NCBI RefSeq assembly: GCF_022682495.2
Contig: NC_071399.1
Location: 54,552,873 to 54,616,872, forward strand
DNA: 64,000 bases
Direction of reading: 5' to 3'
DNA from: Desmodus rotundus
Lineage: Eukaryota > Chordata > Mammalia > Chiroptera > Phyllostomidae
Part shown: in pieces, positions 59,935 to 64,000 of the stretch
Layout of the letters: each line of letters begins with the position of its first letter
Numbering within the stretch: position 1 is the stretch's first letter
Notes under the pieces: generated by a model
The model's input: the letters and a program-made list of their open reading frames with translations, nothing else
Databases searched by the model: none
Told to the model about the DNA's origin: nothing
Position numbers and translations under genes: made by a program

Positions 59935-60105
59935 GTTTGTGGTAGGTGCTTTATGGCTCTTAGCTCATTTTCATCACCATCTCTACAAGTTAATTTTTAT
60001 TATTCCCATTTTAAAGATGAAGAAATTGAGTTTAAATAGATTAAATTAAGAAACTAAATGGTAGCGTTGGGATAAAACTAAAGATTTTAAGCTGTCCACA
60101 TGCCA
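59935..60105 (-). repeat. MIR-type SINE remnant
   Basis: 'attcccattttaaagatgaa', 'gaaattgagtttaaatagat' and 'aactaaatggtagcgttggg' are reverse-complement MIR. Confidence 0.75.
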
Positions 60106-60204
60106 TATACAACATTTCTTGAGAAATTTATTTCCATTGACAGATTTTTCTCCCTGTCTTTTGACAGCCCTGTTATAAAACAAACAAACTATTCCTTATA
60201 GCTT

Positions 60205-60375
60205 ATAGTTCAGAGCTAGCTAAGAGTATGGTCCATGGGCCAGCATCATGGACCTCACCAGTCGGTTGTTTGCATGTAAACACTTGGCTCTACCCCAGGC
60301 CTGCTGAATCAGAATCTGCATTTTAGCAAGATCCCCAGTGATCTATGTGCACATTAAAGATTCCTATCTAGAGCA
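60205..60375 (+). mobile_element. MER5A-type hAT-Charlie DNA transposon remnant
   Basis: The order 'agtatggtccatgggccagc', 'ctctaccccaggcctgctga', 'atcagaatctgcattttagc' and 'gtgatctatgtgcacattaa' is that of MER5A, a short non-autonomous hAT element found in all placental mammals. Terminal repeats are worn away. Confidence 0.8.
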
Positions 60376-60389
60376 CACAGGACTGGTTA

Positions 60390-61100
60390 TATTCTTTTTA
60401 TTTTCCATGATGGCTCTCTAACTACCTCTCCTGACTGCATTAGAACCTTCATCCTGAAAAAAAAAAAATGCCCAGGACACCCTTAACTCTGCACCTTTCA
60501 AACACTTCTCAGAATCTTGAAAGCCTCTATGAAGTTTCCTTGTTTAATGGGAGAGAGGTGATCCCTTCTCTGACCCCCCAAAACATGTTTCATAAACTGT
60601 CCTGCCCTCTGCACTATGAAAAATGCCTGGATAATTGTGATTCTGTGAACTCTATATCTTTCCTTCACAATTACCTATCAATCAGTCAATCAAAAGACAG
60701 ATAGAGGAGTTTAGGGTTTATGGGCTAGGTTTGTAAGCAGGAGAGTGACATACAGAAAATGGTGAAATAAGCTGAAATTGGGAGATTTATCTTGTGGTGT
60801 TCTACAGTGTGGTTAAAGAGGGTAAAAAATGAAGGTTCTGAAAGTCATTACAAATTGTAGAAAATAAAGCTCTTTGAAAGCTTTTATTGGCTGTCACTTG
60901 ATGCATTGACTCATAGGCTTCATGTAATATAAATGTATTCCCTTGATAAATGAACCAAATTTGGTCAAAATTAGTCAACTCACTTGAGATTTATTAGAAA
61001 ATAAACACATAGACATATGCAATTTATAGAACAATTAATTTGAAACATAGTCTTCACTTTATCCAGACTATTATTATGGTCTCCGTTATATATTTATAAC
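60390..61100. other. Non-coding DNA, no feature recognised
   Basis: No gene or repeat recognised. A short A-run lies at about 60458-60469. Confidence 0.4.
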
Positions 61101-61108
61101 TGAATATT

Positions 61109-61157
61109 TGTGCCATTATTCACTGAGCCACACCAGCCAGGGCTATGTGCCATTATT
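61109..61157 (-). mobile_element. Tailless 25-bp Ves SINE head with perfect 12-bp TSD
   Basis: A perfect duplication 'tgtgccattatt' lies at 61109-61120 and 61146-61157. Between them is only 'cactgagccacaccagccagggc' plus 'ta' (61121-61145), the reverse complement of the first 23 bases of a Ves SINE head. No SINE body, GA stretch or A tail is present. The target nick (TTATT/AA on the plus strand) fits L1 endonuclease. The insert is the RNA 5' end truncated at its 3' side, as in tailless retropseudogenes. Confidence 0.85.
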
Positions 61158-61159
61158 AA

Positions 61160-64000
61160 TATGCTGATCACCAATGCCAATCTGTCCTTATAAGTGAAAC
61201 GTCTAAATCTCTTAATTTGCTTTTTTAGAGGCAGCCATAATTGATCAAGGGAAGCTCTTTCCCCTTTTCTGATGTTTACCATGGAATAAAACCCACTCTT
61301 TCTCCCAGGGAGTTACCAAGTCCTTTAACCAGAAAATTCTGTCCGGCCACCAACAGTAATGGCTGATGAGAAGGGGATTGTCTCTCTATCCTGAGACCCA
61401 CATTTCTGCTATCTGACCTGTAATCTTGCATCTTGTCACTTCCTGTATCTTTTGCTCACTTCTCTTAGCCAGTAGGGGAATCATTCTATAATTTCTTCCT
61501 CCACTTTGCTTTCCAACTGCTGATGATGTCCGACAAAAGACATCAGAAATCTCAGACCTCACAGGACCAATAAAAAGAGAGAGTCATGGAAAGAAACTTC
61601 AAAACCACTAAGTTTGGGTAATTGCTTTAAATACCTCCAAATTAATGTATACTAACACTGTGTATGGCCATGTTTCTAGAAACATAAATACTGAAGTCTA
61701 GGTGGCAAAAAAAAATTAGCCAAAATAATATCTGAAGAGAACTATATGACAACCCTTCTAGGGCTCCTGCTGGAACCTCTGACATGTGTACATCATAGTA
61801 CTGAATAACGATGTTAATTTATTTTTAATCACTATTTCTCTTAAATGTGGGTTGCAATTGTTAGTCTCATGTTTTGGTCACCAAAGGGAAGCTCCCTTAG
61901 GTTTACCTTAGGGAAACCTAAAGTAAACGCTAGCACATGGGGTAGGTTAAGAGAATCTCTCATACTGTTACTTATCCTAGACAGAGACCCCTTCACTTTC
62001 CACCCAGTAAGGGAATAGAGTCAATGGTTAGTAGAGAAAAGATTCCAGGATAATAAATATTTGATAATATTATCAATATGGATAATTTTCAATATGGTAA
62101 TAGAATTCAGACAATAAGGGATCTGAATTCAAAAGAAATAAGGAATTTTAATAATGTCTTTGGTCTTTGTACAACTTGAAATGAAAACTTCTGATTCCTT
62201 TCTTATCAACTCAATGGATTAATGGCTTTGGAGAAATCTTGCCTAAAGAGGGAGGACCATGCTTCTGCTGCTTTGGTATTTCTTATATCTTTGTTGTGGT
62301 GTGGACAAGGCAAAAGGCAAAAAAATATTTAGAACTTGTATTTTAAATTTTTAAAAGTGACCTGTAATCCATCCATCAACTCCTCATGTGCTAAATGGTT
62401 GACATTTACTGGTCTGGCAGGAACAGGGAGGTCTGCTGGAGCAGAGACAGTGCTCAGGGCAGCAGAGTTGGAGATCAAAGCTCCTGATTAGTAAAACTTT
62501 GGCTTCTGACTCACACTTGGGCTGTATTTCAGAGGCTTGAGGTGCAACAGTGATGGAAGAAGGTATTTGAAGTTTCATTCATATTTATTGCTGGGCAGTA
62601 CATGCACCATTCCTGTTCAAAAATAGCCATTATTTTACACATAATTAATTCTCTATTGTTTATTCAGAGATTGTGATTTCTTGCTTTGGAAACCCCCCAA
62701 ATAAGGAGCACAATTAATCTACATGATCTAGAACTGATTCCTTATATGAGAACCAGTCATGTCCTAAGGAGGCAGTTAAAAGAAAAGGGTTATAGCATTG
62801 TTTAAGGATCCTTCAAATGACTGTGGGTAGAGATAGATAGGATTCTACCAAATCCTTAATAGCCATGAGGGGCAGGGGGCAGGGGGCAGGAAGCCTACAA
62901 GGAGGGACTGTCAAGCCCCACAAATGACTGGTGACTGGGTCATCAGCACAGAAATAGGTTCTGAAAGGTATTAGATGCAGAAGGATACTGGATATCAACT
63001 TTGCTCACTTAGTTATCAACCTTGAGTGCCCATGGCAGCTCAGGCCCTGCATAAGGTTAAGGAAGTGATGCTGGCTGGGCTGTTACATGGGCCATGGGGT
63101 CCAATAGTTCTGCAAACCCAGCTCTGCTCTAGCACTTCTTAGCACTGCCACCTTGAGTAGCATATGTGTTCTTTAGCATCTTTTTTTTTGTTTTTTCACC
63201 TGTAAAATTAGGATCAATTGTTGTTTTGAACTTTAGTTAGATTATGTTATTTATGTTGTCAAGTACACAAAAAGCTTTAATAAATGTTAGTTTTTCCCCC
63301 TTCCCCTACTCAGGGACCATGAGGGTTGTTGCGAGAAGTCAGATGTGTCTGTGATTTTAAAGGGTTTACATTCCAACAGGAGAAGGAAGACATGCACACA
63401 ACTGACTATCATACGGGACTGAAGGAAATTAAGTGTGTTAGTAAGAGAGATATATGAAAAGATACAGAATAAAAGGCATCATTGATTCTGCTGGGAATTG
63501 GACAAGGTGGGCTTTTGGGGGAAGGCAACATCAACAGAGGTCCTGAAGGATTTGAAACCATTGTTTCTGATCCTGCTAACGAGAAATACCCAGGAATACA
63601 CAGTCAGAGTGGCAGAGTGTGTAGGAACCAAGGTTATTAAAAAAAAACCCAACAACAATAAATGTGTAGAGGATCAGGAAGAAATGGGAGGAAACTATGT
63701 CAGGGTAGCTCTCAAGGGTAGGGCAAAGTCTAATTACCCAAATTGAAACCTGGCCTTTGCAGCAGACCTAAGACTTCTCTTGAACCATGAAGACCTGCTG
63801 TAGCAGCAGAGGCATGCCTGAAATAATTAGCTTTATATTTCAGCTCTTGTTTGGGAATTCTTGGTTTGCATCAGTCTTTTCCCAGGAAGCACGAATGGTA
63901 TTTTGAGAGTGATTAGAAAATTGCCTGGACAGTAGTAGGGCAGGAAAACATAGAATCAATACATAATCAGGCTGACTTTTAATTGAATATATTACTGAGG
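61160..64000. other. Non-coding DNA, no confident feature
   Basis: No gene recognised. A short GGGGGCA-type triplication lies near 62870-62890. The 82-codon frame 63498-63746 has no domain and crosses an A-run. Confidence 0.4.

Noticed and set aside
62868..62892. G-quadruplex from the repeated GGGGGCA units
   Set aside because: Only three G-runs of three or more are present. The fourth is GG, so it is not a canonical four-run motif.
1..64000. CRISPR array, operon, phage or other prokaryotic system
   Set aside because: The composition, the SINE/LINE/LTR content and the absence of dense coding frames are those of a mammalian genome. No spaced identical repeats of CRISPR type were seen.

Overview
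The window reads as non-coding nuclear DNA of a mammal, most likely a microbat. The evidence is the set of tRNA-derived SINEs with the Ves-type layout (a 'CCTGGCTGGTGTGGCTCAGTG' head, ending in a GA-rich stretch and an AT-rich tail). These sit with MIR, L2, MER5A and MaLR relics found across placental mammals. I found no host gene that I can name. Nearly every open frame over 60 codons is chance, low-complexity DNA, or the antisense of a retrotransposon. Only two long frames look functional, and both belong to one LINE-1.

Layout. 0-5.8 kb: AT-rich DNA with MIR relics, a GA-rich microsatellite and one possible 160-bp exon or conserved element. 5.8-14 kb: a stack of nested repeats. An ancient L1M-like element is split by an ORF1-only 'half-L1' (HAL1-like) and by a MaLR element. 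The MaLR element carries a tRNA-Lys 5'-half insertion and a twin-primed young L1 fragment. A second MaLR LTR with probable internal sequence follows. 14-16.1 kb: two tRNA-derived SINEs. 16.1-23.2 kb: a full-length minus-strand L1 (about 7.0 kb) with a perfect 15-bp target-site duplication, intact ORF1 (310 aa) and ORF2 (1273 aa), a CpG-rich 5'UTR with a YY1-like site at its extreme 5' end, a G-quadruplex-type 3'UTR, and a tail of four A-tracts separated by three unique segments. 23.2-35.7 kb: a Ves SINE, a long 5'-truncated old L1, simple repeats, SINEs and a second HAL1-like copy in inverted orientation. 35.7-64 kb: mostly unique sequence with scattered MIR, L2, LTR and MER5A relics, a 140-bp L1 3' stub, another Ves SINE, two CTCF-like motifs, a local direct duplication and a 25-bp tailless SINE-head insertion.

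How the parts relate. The L1 supplies ORF1p (RNA chaperone) and ORF2p (endonuclease and reverse transcriptase). The SINEs, HAL1-like elements, truncated L1 copies and tailless tRNA/SINE fragments are all products of L1-type target-primed reverse transcription. The most notable items are the apparently retrotransposition-competent L1, its multi-segment tail (possible serial 3' transduction), and two very small tailless insertions with perfect target-site duplications. Family names are given from pattern recognition, with no database search.
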